Of a DNA stretch of 64,000 bases, positions 1 to 12,164 are shown piece by piece. The DNA is from Hippasteria phrygiana. Its lineage: Eukaryota > Echinodermata > Asteroidea > Valvatida > Goniasteridae. Made by a program: the position numbers and the translations under genes. Under the pieces are notes generated by a model, which ran no database searches, was not told the origin of the DNA, and saw only the letters and a list, made by a program, of their open reading frames with translations. Location: contig JAZGUH010000552.1 in the NCBI GenBank assembly GCA_037893225.1, positions 186,001 through 250,000 on the forward strand, read 5' to 3'. The first letter of the stretch is position 1. Each line of letters begins with the position of its first letter.

Positions 1-1637
1 CTAGCGCAACAATTTGAGACCATCGCCAGCTTCATAGCGTGAGAACTCTTCGAGAAAATTCAAACCTCGCAACAATTTTTCCCCATGAACTCTGTGTGCG
101 TTCTTCCGTTTACTGCATTGTGACTGCTTAACGTTTGCCAAATTTTCAGATGAACGCCCCTCCTTTCCCTGTTCATAATTGAATGGTATATTGACCAAAT
201 CCAGTAATTTTTACACGTATGGGTAGCTTAGATCTAGCGCAACAATTTGAGACCATCGCCAGCTTTACAGCGTTAGAACTCTTCGAGAAAATTCAAACCT
301 CGCAACAAATTTCTTCCTGTGAACTCTGTGTGCGTTCTCCCGTTTACTGCATTGTGACTGCTTAACGTTTGCCAAATTTTCAGATGAACGCCCCTCCTTT
401 CCCTGTTCATAATTGAATGGTATATTGACCAAATCCAGTAATTTTTACACGTATGGGTAGCTTAGATCTAGCGCAACAGTTTGAGACCATCGCCAGCTTC
501 ACATCGTTAGAACTCTTCGAGAAAATTCAAACCTCGCAACAAATTTCTTCCCGTGAACTCTGTGTGCGTTCTCCCGTTTACTGCATTGTGACTGCTTAAC
601 GTTTGCCAAATTTTCAGATGAACGCCCCTCCTTTCCCTGTTCATAATTGAATGGTATATTGACCAAATCCAGTAATTTTTACACGTATGTGTAGCTTAGA
701 TCTAGCGCAACAATTTGAGACCATCGCCAGCTTCACAGCGTTAGAACTCTTCGAGAAAATTCAAACCTCGCAACAAATTTCTTCCTGTGAACTCTGTGTG
801 CGTTCTCCCGTTTACTACATTGTGGCTGCTTAACGTTTGCCAAATTTTCAGATGAACGCCCCTCCTTTCCCTGTTCATAATTTAATAGGATATTGACCAA
901 ATCCAGCAATTTTTACACGTATGGGTAGCTTAGATCTAGCGCAACAATTTGAGACCATCGCCAGCTTCATAGCGTGAGAACTCTTCGAGAAAATTCAAAC
1001 CTCGCAACAAATTTCTTCCCGTGAACTCTGTGTGCGTTCTCCCGTTTACTGCATTGTGACTGCTTAACGTTTGCCAAATTTTCAGATGAACGCCCCTCCT
1101 TTCCCTGTTCATAATTTAATGGGATATTGACCAAATCCAGTAATTTTTACACGGATGGGTAGCTTAGATATAGCGCAACAATTTCAGACCATCGCCAGCT
1201 TCACAGCGTTAGAACTCTTCGAGAAAATTCAAACCTCGCAACAAATTTCTTCCTGTGAACTCTGTGTGCGTTCTTCCGTTTACTGCATTGTGACTGCTTA
1301 ACGTTTGCCAAATTTTCAGATGAACGCCCCTCCTTTCCCTGTTCATAATTGAATGGTATATTGACCAAATCCAGTAATGTTTACGCGTATGGGTAGCTTA
1401 GATCTAGCGCAACAGTTTGAGACCATCGCCAGCTTCACATCGTTAGAACTCTTCGAGAAAATTCAAACCTCGCAACAAATTTCTTCCCGTGAACTCTGTG
1501 TGCGTTCTCCCGTTTACTGCATTGTGACTGCTTAACGTTTGCCAAATTTTCAGATGAACGCCCCTCCTTTCCCTGTTCATAATTGAATGGTATATTGACC
1601 AAATCCAGTAATTTTTACACGTATGGGTAGCTTAGAT
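1..1637. repeat. 7-monomer block K-A-B-C-D-E-B'
   Basis: Seven monomers from the first K to the next K. The same ordered block, including the TACTACATTGTGG variant in the C monomer near 813, is present at 53456-55092. The A-B-C-D-E-B' part also forms the second half of the 14-monomer blocks at 1638 and 55093. Confidence 0.85.
234..467. repeat. Representative 234-bp monomer (type A) and key to monomer types
   Basis: Monomer coordinates start at the C of CTAGCG. Diagnostic sites used here are: A, T33 with T85; I, T33 with C85; B, G12 with T37; L, A12 with T37; C, G124 followed by AATAGGAT near 183-190; D, T35 with G41, full length; E, C16 with T85 and T106; F, C16 with A86; G, T125 with C142; H, G26; J, C16 with G27 and C98; K, T35 with G41 plus the 1-bp deletion near 76-84. 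Primes mark subtypes: B' ends GTATGGGT rather than GTATGTGT; C' has C67 (CCCGC); D' has C142 (often with T139) and A196. The consensus length, 234, is a multiple of three, but every frame contains stops. The type letters are my own labels. Confidence 0.9.
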
Positions 1638-1870
1638 CTAGCGCAACAATTTGAGACCATCGCCAGCTTCATAGCGTGAGAACTCTTCGAGAAAATTCAA
1701 ACCTCGCAACAATTTTTCCCCATGAACTCTGTGTGCGTTCTTCCGTTTACTGCATTGTGACTGCTTAACGTTTGCCAAATTTTCAGATGAACGCCCCTCC
1801 TTTCCCTGTTCATAATTGAATGGTATATTGACCAAATCCAGTAATTTTTACACGTATGGGTAGCTTAGAT
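1638..1870. repeat. K-type anchor monomer, 233 bp (one of 24 copies)
   Basis: K monomers carry CATAGCGTGAG at positions 34-44 and a one-base-shorter, T-rich run (CAATTTTTCCCCATG) where other types have CAAATTTCTTCC. Copies start at 1, 1638, 4913, 7486, 12165, 14504, 16843, 19416, 21755, 23626, 25965, 29006, 30409, 32280, 33215, 34852, 37892, 41401, 48310, 50415, 53456, 55093, 58368 and 63749. The deletion leaves a 65-codon antisense open frame that begins at a TTG codon. It is identical in nearly all copies because the monomers are nearly identical, not because it shows coding selection. Copies at 19416 and 23626 share a private change (TTTTGAG for TTTTCAG), and the copy at 32280 has CCACATT. 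Confidence 0.9.
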
Positions 1871-4800
1871 CTAGCGCAACAATTTCAGACCATCGCCAGC
1901 TTCACAGCGTTAGAACTCTTCGAGAAAATTCAAACCTCGCAACAAATTTCTTCCCATGAACTCTGTGTGCGTTCTCCCGTTTACTGCATTGTGACTGCTT
2001 AACGTTTGCCAAATTTTCAGATGAACGCCCCTCCTTTCCCTGTTCATAATTGAATGGTATATTGACCAAATCCAGTAATTTTTACACGTATGGGTAGCTT
2101 AGATCTAGCGCAACAATTTCAGACCATCGCCAGCTTCACAGCGTTAGAACTCTTCGAGAAAATTCAAACCTCGCAACAAATTTCTTCCCATGAACTCTGT
2201 GTGCGTTCTCCCGTTTACTGCATTGTGACTGCTTAACGTTTGCCAAATTTTCAGATGAACGCCCCTCCTTTCCCTGTTCATAATTGAATGGTATATTGAC
2301 CAAATCCAGTAATTTTTACACGTATGGGTAGCTTAGATCTAGCGCAACAATTTGAGACCATCGCCAGCTTCACAGCGTTAGAACTCTTCGAGAAAATTCA
2401 AACCTCGCAACAAATTTCTTCCTGTGAACTCTGTGTGCGTTCTTCCGTTTACTGCATTGTGATTGCTTAACGTTTGCCACATTTTCAGATGAACGCCCCT
2501 CCTTTCCCTGTTCATAATTGAATGGTATATTGACCAAATCCAGTAATTTTTACACGTATGGGTAGCTTAGATCTAGCGCAACAATTTGAGACCATCGGCA
2601 GCTTTACAGCGTTAGAACTCTTCGAGAAAATTCAAACCTCGCAACAAATTTCTTCCCATGAACTCTGTGTGCGTTCTCCCGTTTACTGCATTGTGACTGC
2701 TTAACGTTTGCCAAATTTTCAGATGAACGCCCCTCCTTTCCCTGTTCATAATTGAATGGTATATTGACCAAATCCAGTAATTTTTACACGTATGTGTAGC
2801 TTAGATCTAGCGCAACAATTTGAGACCATCGCCAGCTTCACAGCGTTAGAACTCTTCGAGAAAATTCAAACCCCGCAACAAATTTCTTCCTGTGAACTCT
2901 GTGTGCGTTCTCCCGTTTACTGCATTGTGGCTGCTTAACGTTTGCCAAATTTTCAGATGAACGCCCCTCCTTTCCCTGTTCATAATTTAATAGGATATTG
3001 ACCAAATCCAGCAATTTTTACACGTATGGGTAGCTTAGATCTAGCGCAACAATTTGAGACCATCGCCAGCTTCATAGCGTGAGAACTCTTCGAGAAAATT
3101 CAAACCTCGCAACAAATTTCTTCCCGTGAACTCTGTGTGCGTTCTCCCGTTTACTGCATTGTGACTGCTTAACGTTTGTCACATTTTCAGATGAACGCCC
3201 CTCCTTTCCCTGTTCATAATTTAATAGGATATTGAACAAATCCAGCAATTTTCACACGTATTGGTAGCTTAGATCTAGCGCAACAATTTGAGACCATCGC
3301 CAGCTTTACAGCGTTAGAACTCTTCGAGAAAATTCAAACCTCGCAACAAATTTCTTCCCGTGAACTCTGTGTGCGTTCTCCCGTTTACTGCATTGTGACT
3401 GCTTAACGTTTGCCACATTTTCAGATGAACGCCCCTCCTTTCCCTGTTCATAATTGAATGGTATATTGACCAAATCCAGTAATTTTTACACGTATGGGTA
3501 GCTTAGATCTAGCGCAACAATTTGAGACCATCGCCAGCTTTACAGCGTTAGAACTCTTCGAGAAAATTCAAACCTCGCAACAAATTTCTTCCTGTGAACT
3601 CTGTGTGCGTTCTCCCGTTTACTGCATTGTGACTGCTTAACGTTTGCCAAATTTTCAGATGAACGCCCCTCCTTTCCCTGTTCATAATTGAATGGTATAT
3701 TGACCAAATCCAGTAATTTTTACACGTATGGGTAGCTTAGATCTAGCGCAACAGTTTGAGACCATCGCCAGCTTCACATCGTTAGAACTCTTCGAGAAAA
3801 TTCAAACCTCGCAACAAATTTCTTCCCGTGAACTCTGTGTGCGTTCTCCCGTTTACTGCATTGTGACTGCTTAACGTTTGCCAAATTTTCAGATGAACGC
3901 CCCTCCTTTCCCTGTTCATAATTGAATGGTATATTGACCAAATCCAGTAATTTTTACACGTATGTGTAGCTTAGATCTAGCGCAACAATTTGAGACCATC
4001 GCCAGCTTCACAGCGTTAGAACTCTTCGAGAAAATTCAAACCTCGCAACAAATTTCTTCCTGTGAACTCTGTGTGCGTTCTCCCGTTTACTACATTGTGG
4101 CTGCTTAACGTTTGCCAAATTTTCAGATGAACGCCCCTCCTTTCCCTGTTCATAATTTAATAGGATATTGACCAAATCCAGCAATTTTTACACGTATGGG
4201 TAGCTTAGATCTAGCGCAACAATTTGAGACCATCGCCAGCTTCATAGCGTGAGAACTCTTCGAGAAAATTCAAACCTCGCAACAAATTTCTTCCCGTGAA
4301 CTCTGTGTGCGTTCTCCCGTTTACTGCATTGTGACTGCTTAACGTTTGCCAAATTTTCAGATGAACGCCCCTCCTTTCCCTGTTCATAATTTAATGGGAT
4401 ATTGACCAAATCCAGTAATTTTTACACGGATGGGTAGCTTAGATATAGCGCAACAATTTCAGACCATCGCCAGCTTCACAGCGTTAGAACTCTTCGAGAA
4501 AATTCAAACCTCGCAACAAATTTCTTCCTGTGAACTCTGTGTGCGTTCTTCCGTTTACTGCATTGTGACTGCTTAACGTTTGCCAAATTTTCAGATGAAC
4601 GCCCCTCCTTTCCCTGTTCATAATTGAATGGTATATTGACCAAATCCAGTAATGTTTACGCGTATGGGTAGCTTAGATCTAGCGCAACAGTTTGAGACCA
4701 TCGCCAGCTTCACATCGTTAGAACTCTTCGAGAAAATTCAAACCTCGCAACAAATTTCTTCCCGTGAACTCTGTGTGCGTTCTCCCGTTTACTGCATTGT

Positions 4801-4912
4801 GACTGCTTAACGTTTGCCAAATTTTCAGATGAACGCCCCTCCTTTCCCTGTTCATAATTGAATGGTATATTGACCAAATCCAGTAATTTTTACACGTATG
4901 GGTAGCTTAGAT
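1638..4912. repeat. 14-monomer block K-F-F-G-H-C'-D'-I-A-B-C-D-E-B' (3275 bp)
   Basis: Block of 3275 bp (14 x 234 minus the K deletion). The order and diagnostic variants (GTGATT in G, CGGCAG in H, CCCCGC in C', TTTGTCAC in D', TACTAC in C, GTTTACGCG in E) recur at 55093-58367. At 4913-7485 the block lacks I-A-B. This is the clearest higher-order repeat unit in the window. Confidence 0.85.
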
Positions 4913-7485
4913 CTAGCGCAACAATTTGAGACCATCGCCAGCTTCATAGCGTGAGAACTCTTCGAGAAAATTCAAACCTCGCAACAATTTTTCCCCATGA
5001 ACTCTGTGTGCGTTCTTCCGTTTACTGCATTGTGACTGCTTAACGTTTGCCAAATTTTCAGATGAACGCCCCTCCTTTCCCTGTTCATAATTGAATGGTA
5101 TATTGACCAAATCCAGTAATTTTTACACGTATGGGTAGCTTAGATCTAGCGCAACAATTTCAGACCATCGCCAGCTTCACAGCGTTAGAACTCTTCGAGA
5201 AAATTCAAACCTCGCAACAAATTTCTTCCCATGAACTCTGTGTGCGTTCTCCCGTTTACTGCATTGTGACTGCTTAACGTTTGCCAAATTTTCAGATGAA
5301 CGCCCCTCCTTTCCCTGTTCATAATTGAATGGTATATTGACCAAATCCAGTAATTTTTACACGTATGGGTAGCTTAGATCTAGCGCAACAATTTCAGACC
5401 ATCGCCAGCTTCACAGCGTTAGAACTCTTCGAGAAAATTCAAACCTCGCAACAAATTTCTTCCCATGAACTCTGTGTGCGTTCTCCCGTTTACTGCATTG
5501 TGACTGCTTAACGTTTGCCAAATTTTCAGATGAACGCCCCTCCTTTCCCTGTTCATAATTGAATGGTATATTGACCAAATCCAGTAATTTTTACACGTAT
5601 GGGTAGCTTAGATCTAGCGCAACAATTTGAGACCATCGCCAGCTTCACAGCGTTAGAACTCTTCGAGAAAATTCAAACCTCGCAACAAATTTCTTCCTGT
5701 GAACTCTGTGTGCGTTCTTCCGTTTACTGCATTGTGATTGCTTAACGTTTGCCACATTTTCAGATGAACGCCCCTCCTTTCCCTGTTCATAATTGAATGG
5801 TATATTGACCAAATCCAGTAATTTTTACACGTATGGGTAGCTTAGATCTAGCGCAACAATTTGAGACCATCGGCAGCTTTACAGCGTTAGAACTCTTCGA
5901 GAAAATTCAAACCTCGCAACAAATTTCTTCCCATGAACTCTGTGTGCGTTCTCCCGTTTACTGCATTGTGACTGCTTAACGTTTGCCAAATTTTCAGATG
6001 AACGCCCCTCCTTTCCCTGTTCATAATTGAATGGTATATTGACCAAATCCAGTAATTTTTACACGTATGTGTAGCTTAGATCTAGCGCAACAATTTGAGA
6101 CCATCGCCAGCTTCACAGCGTTAGAACTCTTCGAGAAAATTCAAACCCCGCAACAAATTTCTTCCTGTGAACTCTGTGTGCGTTCTCCCGTTTACTGCAT
6201 TGTGGCTGCTTAACGTTTGCCAAATTTTCAGATGAACGCCCCTCCTTTCCCTGTTCATAATTTAATAGGATATTGACCAAATCCAGCAATTTTTACACGT
6301 ATGGGTAGCTTAGATCTAGCGCAACAATTTGAGACCATCGCCAGCTTCATAGCGTGAGAACTCTTCGAGAAAATTCAAACCTCGCAACAAATTTCTTCCC
6401 GTGAACTCTGTGTGCGTTCTCCCGTTTACTGCATTGTGACTGCTTAACGTTTGCCAAATTTTCAGATGAACGCCCCTCCTTTCCCTGTTCATAATTGAAT
6501 GGTATATTGACCAAATCCAGTAATTTTTACACGTATGTGTAGCTTAGATCTAGCGCAACAATTTGAGACCATCGCCAGCTTCACAGCGTTAGAACTCTTC
6601 GAGAAAATTCAAACCTCGCAACAAATTTCTTCCTGTGAACTCTGTGTGCGTTCTCCCGTTTACTACATTGTGGCTGCTTAACGTTTGCCAAATTTTCAGA
6701 TGAACGCCCCTCCTTTCCCTGTTCATAATTTAATAGGATATTGACCAAATCCAGCAATTTTTACACGTATGGGTAGCTTAGATCTAGCGCAACAATTTGA
6801 GACCATCGCCAGCTTCATAGCGTGAGAACTCTTCGAGAAAATTCAAACCTCGCAACAAATTTCTTCCCGTGAACTCTGTGTGCGTTCTCCCGTTTACTGC
6901 ATTGTGACTGCTTAACGTTTGCCAAATTTTCAGATGAACGCCCCTCCTTTCCCTGTTCATAATTTAATGGGATATTGACCAAATCCAGTAATTTTTACAC
7001 GGATGGGTAGCTTAGATATAGCGCAACAATTTCAGACCATCGCCAGCTTCACAGCGTTAGAACTCTTCGAGAAAATTCAAACCTCGCAACAAATTTCTTC
7101 CTGTGAACTCTGTGTGCGTTCTTCCGTTTACTGCATTGTGACTGCTTAACGTTTGCCAAATTTTCAGATGAACGCCCCTCCTTTCCCTGTTCATAATTGA
7201 ATGGTATATTGACCAAATCCAGTAATGTTTACGCGTATGGGTAGCTTAGATCTAGCGCAACAGTTTGAGACCATCGCCAGCTTCACATCGTTAGAACTCT
7301 TCGAGAAAATTCAAACCTCGCAACAAATTTCTTCCCGTGAACTCTGTGTGCGTTCTCCCGTTTACTGCATTGTGACTGCTTAACGTTTGCCAAATTTTCA
7401 GATGAACGCCCCTCCTTTCCCTGTTCATAATTGAATGGTATATTGACCAAATCCAGTAATTTTTACACGTATGGGTAGCTTAGAT
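4913..7485. repeat. 11-monomer deletion derivative of the 14-monomer block
   Basis: Order is K-F-F-G-H-C'-(D'/B hybrid)-C-D-E-B'. It equals the preceding block with exactly three monomers (I-A-B) removed. The monomer at 6316-6549 begins like D' (CATAGCGTGAG) and ends like B (TTGCCAAATT, GAATGGTAT, GTATGTGT), which places the exchange between about 6357 and 6454. Confidence 0.85.
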
Positions 7486-10400
7486 CTAGCGCAACAATTT
7501 GAGACCATCGCCAGCTTCATAGCGTGAGAACTCTTCGAGAAAATTCAAACCTCGCAACAATTTTTCCCCATGAACTCTGTGTGCGTTCTTCCGTTTACTG
7601 CATTGTGACTGCTTAACGTTTGCCAAATTTTCAGATGAACGCCCCTCCTTTCCCTGTTCATAATTGAATGGTATATTGACCAAATCCAGTAATTTTTACA
7701 CGTATGGGTAGCTTAGATCTAGCGCAACAATTTCAGACCATCGCCAGCTTCACAGCGTTAGAACTCTTCGAGAAAATTCAAACCTCGCAACAAATTTCTT
7801 CCCATGAACTCTGTGTGCGTTCTCCCGTTTACTGCATTGTGACTGCTTAACGTTTGCCAAATTTTCAGATGAACGCCCCTCCTTTCCCTGTTCATAATTG
7901 AATGGTATATTGACCAAATCCAGTAATTTTTACACGTATGGGTAGCTTAGATCTAGCGCAACAATTTCAGACCATCGCCAGCTTCACAGCGTTAGAACTC
8001 TTCGAGAAAATTCAAACCTCGCAACAAATTTCTTCCCATGAACTCTGTGTGCGTTCTCCCGTTTACTGCATTGTGACTGCTTAACGTTTGCCAAATTTTC
8101 AGATGAACGCCCCTCCTTTCCCTGTTCATAATTGAATGGTATATTGACCAAATCCAGTAATTTTTACACGTATGGGTAGCTTAGATCTAGCGCAACAATT
8201 TGAGACCATCGCCAGCTTCACAGCGTTAGAACTCTTCGAGAAAATTCAAACCTCGCAACAAATTTCTTCCTGTGAACTCTGTGTGCGTTCTTCCGTTTAC
8301 TGCATTGTGATTGCTTAACGTTTGCCACATTTTCAGATGAACGCCCCTCCTTTCCCTGTTCATAATTGAATGGTATATTGACCAAATCCAGTAATTTTTA
8401 CACGTATGGGTAGCTTAGATCTAGCGCAACAATTTGAGACCATCGGCAGCTTTACAGCGTTAGAACTCTTCGAGAAAATTCAAACCTCGCAACAAATTTC
8501 TTCCCATGAACTCTGTGTGCGTTCTCCCGTTTACTGCATTGTGACTGCTTAACGTTTGCCAAATTTTCAGATGAACGCCCCTCCTTTCCCTGTTCATAAT
8601 TGAATGGTATATTGACCAAATCCAGTAATTTTTACACGTATGTGTAGCTTAGATCTAGCGCAACAATTTGAGACCATCGCCAGCTTCACAGCGTTAGAAC
8701 TCTTCGAGAAAATTCAAACCCCGCAACAAATTTCTTCCTGTGAACTCTGTGTGCGTTCTCCCGTTTACTGCATTGTGGCTGCTTAACGTTTGCCAAATTT
8801 TCAGATGAACGCCCCTCCTTTCCCTGTTCATAATTTAATAGGATATTGACCAAATCCAGCAATTTTTACACGTATGGGTAGCTTAGATCTAGCGCAACAA
8901 TTTGAGACCATCGCCAGCTTCATAGCGTGAGAACTCTTCGAGAAAATTCAAACCTCGCAACAAATTTCTTCCCGTGAACTCTGTGTGCGTTCTCCCGTTT
9001 ACTGCATTGTGACTGCTTAACGTTTGTCACATTTTCAGATGAACGCCCCTCCTTTCCCTGTTCATAATTTAATAGGATATTGAACAAATCCAGCAATTTT
9101 CACACGTATTGGTAGCTTAGATCTAGCGCAACAATTTGAGACCATCGCCAGCTTTACAGCGTTAGAACTCTTCGAGAAAATTCAAACCTCGCAACAAATT
9201 TCTTCCCGTGAACTCTGTGTGCGTTCTCCCGTTTACTGCATTGTGACTGCTTAACGTTTGCCACATTTTCAGATGAACGCCCCTCCTTTCCCTGTTCATA
9301 ATTTAATGGGATATTGACCAAATCCAGTAATTTTTACACGGATGGGTAGCTTAGATATAGCGCAACAATTTCAGACCATCGCGAGCTTCACAGCGTTAGA
9401 ACTCTTCGAGAAAATTCAAACCTCGCAACAAATTTCCTTCTGTGAACTCTGTGCGCGTTCTTCCGTTTACTGCATTGTGACTGCTTAACGTTTGCCACAT
9501 TTTCAGATGAACGCCCCTCCTTTCCCTGTTCATAATTGAATGGGATATTGACCAAATCCAGTAATTTTTACACGTATGTGTAGCTTAGATCTAGCGCAAC
9601 AATTTGAGACCATCGCCAGCTTCACATCGTTAGAACTCTTCGAGAAAATTCAAACCTCGCAACAAATTTCTTCCCGTGAACTCTGTGTGCGTTCTCCCGT
9701 TTACTGCATTGTGACTGCTTAACGTTTGCCAAATTTTCAGATGAACGCCCCTCCTTTCCCTGTTCATAATTGAATGGTATATTGACCAAATCCAGTAATT
9801 TTTACACGTATGGGTAGCTTAGATCTAGCGCAACAATTTGAGACCATCGGCAGCTTTACAGCGTTAGAACTCTTCGAGAAAATTCAAACCTCGCAACAAA
9901 TTTCTTCCCATGAACTCTGTGTGCGTTCTCCCGTTTACTGCATTGTGACTGCTTAACGTTTGCCAAATTTTCAGATGAACGCCCCTCCTTTCCCTGTTCA
10001 TAATTGAATGGTATATTGACCAAATCCAGTAATTTTTACACGTATGTGTAGCTTAGATCTAGCGCAACAATTTGAGACCATCGCCAGCTTCACAGCGTTA
10101 GAACTCTTCGAGAAAATTCAAACCCCGCAACAAATTTCTTCCTGTGAACTCTGTGTGCGTTCTCCCGTTTACTGCATTGTGGCTGCTTAACGTTTGCCAA
10201 ATTTTCAGATGAACGCCCCTCCTTTCCCTGTTCATAATTTAATAGGATATTGACCAAATCCAGCAATTTTTACACGTATGGGTAGCTTAGATCTAGCGCA
10301 ACAATTTGAGACCATCGCCAGCTTCATAGCGTGAGAACTCTTCGAGAAAATTCAAACCTCGCAACAAATTTCTTCCCGTGAACTCTGTGTGCGTTCTCCC

Positions 10401-12164
10401 GTTTACTGCATTGTGACTGCTTAACGTTTGTCACATTTTCAGATGAACGCCCCTCCTTTCCCTGTTCATAATTTAATAGGATATTGAACAAATCCAGCAA
10501 TTTTCACACGTATTGGTAGCTTAGATCTAGCGCAACAATTTGAGACCATCGCCAGCTTTACAGCGTTAGAACTCTTCGAGAAAATTCAAACCTCGCAACA
10601 AATTTCTTCCCGTGAACTCTGTGTGCGTTCTCCCGTTTACTGCATTGTGACTGCTTAACGTTTGCCACATTTTCAGATGAACGCCCCTCCTTTCCCTGTT
10701 CATAATTTAATGGGATATTGACCAAATCCAGTAATTTTTACACGGATGGGTAGCTTAGATATAGCGCAACAATTTCAGACCATCGCGAGCTTCACAGCGT
10801 TAGAACTCTTCGAGAAAATTCAAACCTCGCAACAAATTTCCTTCTGTGAACTCTGTGCGCGTTCTTCCGTTTACTGCATTGTGACTGCTTAACGTTTGCC
10901 ACATTTTCAGATGAACGCCCCTCCTTTCCCTGTTCATAATTGAATGGGATATTGACCAAATCCAGTAATTTTTACACGTATGTGTAGCTTAGATCTAGCG
11001 CAACAATTTGAGACCATCGCCAGCTTCACATCGTTAGAACTCTTCGAGAAAATTCAAACCTCGCAACAAATTTCTTCCCGTGAACTCTGTGTGCGTTCTC
11101 CCGTTTACTGCATTGTGACTGCTTAACGTTTGCCAAATTTTCAGATGAACGCCCCTCCTTTCCCTGTTCATAATTGAATGGTATATTGACCAAATCCAGT
11201 AATTTTTACACGTATGGGTAGCTTAGATCTAGCGCAACAATTTGAGACCATCGCCAGCTTCATAGCGTGAGAACTCTTCGAGAAAATTCAAACCTCGCAA
11301 CAAATTTCTTCCCGTGAACTCTGTGTGCGTTCTCCCGTTTACTGCATTGTGACTGCTTAACGTTTGCCACATTTTCAGATGAACGCCCCTCCTTTCCCTG
11401 TTCATAATTTAATAGGATATTGAACAAATCCAGCAATTTTCACACGTATTGGTAGCTTAGATCTAGCGCAACAATTTGAGACCATCGCCAGCTTTACAGC
11501 GTTAGAACTCTTCGAGAAAATTCAAACCTCGCAACAAATTTCTTCCCGTGAACTCTGTGTGCGTTCTCCCGTTTACTGCATTGTGACTGCTTAACGTTTG
11601 CCAAATTTTCAGATGAACGCCCCTCCTTTCCCTGTTCATAATTTAATGGGATATTGACCAAATCCAGTAATTTTTACACGGATGGGTAGCTTAGATATAG
11701 CGCAACAATTTCAGACCATCGCGAGCTTCACAGCGTTAGAACTCTTCGAGAAAATTCAAACCTCGCAACAAATTTCCTTCTGTGAACTCTGTGCGCGTTC
11801 TTCCGTTTACTGCATTGTGACTGCTTAACGTTTGCCACATTTTCAGATGAACGCCCCTCCTTTCCCTGTTCATAATTGAATGGGATATTGACCAAATCCA
11901 GTAATTTTTACACGTATGTGTAGCTTAGATCTAGCGCAACAATTTGAGACCATCGCCAGCTTCACATCGTTAGAACTCTTCGAGAAAATTCAAACCTCGC
12001 AACAAATTTCTTCCCGTGAACTCTGTGTGCGTTCTCCCGTTTACTGCATTGTGACTGCTTAACGTTTGCCAAATTTTCAGATGAACGCCCCTCCTTTCCC
12101 TGTTCATAATTGAATGGTATATTGACCAAATCCAGTAATTTTTACACGTATGGGTAGCTTAGAT
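7486..12164. repeat. 20-monomer block
   Basis: Order is K-F-F-G-H-C'-D'-I-J-L-H-C'-D'-I-J-L-D'-I-J-L. The unit H-C'-D'-I-J-L occurs twice in tandem (from 8421 and from 9825) and D'-I-J-L a third time without H-C' (from 11229). Its first 13 monomers match the block starting at 58368. Confidence 0.8.

Noticed and set aside
68..80. Internal sub-repeat within the monomer (CGCAACAA at positions 5 and 68; GAACTCT at 43 and 88; CCAAAT at 139 and 196)
   Set aside because: The spacings (63, 45 and 57 bp) disagree, so they do not support an ancestral shorter period.
161..175. G-quadruplex on the minus strand of the pyrimidine run
   Set aside because: Only three G runs (GGG, GG, GGGG) are available, too few for a standard quadruplex.
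1..198. 65-residue antisense open frame, repeated in every K monomer (24 copies)
   Set aside because: It starts at TTG, exists only because of the K deletion and two substitutions, and its repetition reflects satellite copying. Other monomers have stops in the same frame. No domain or initiation signal is visible.
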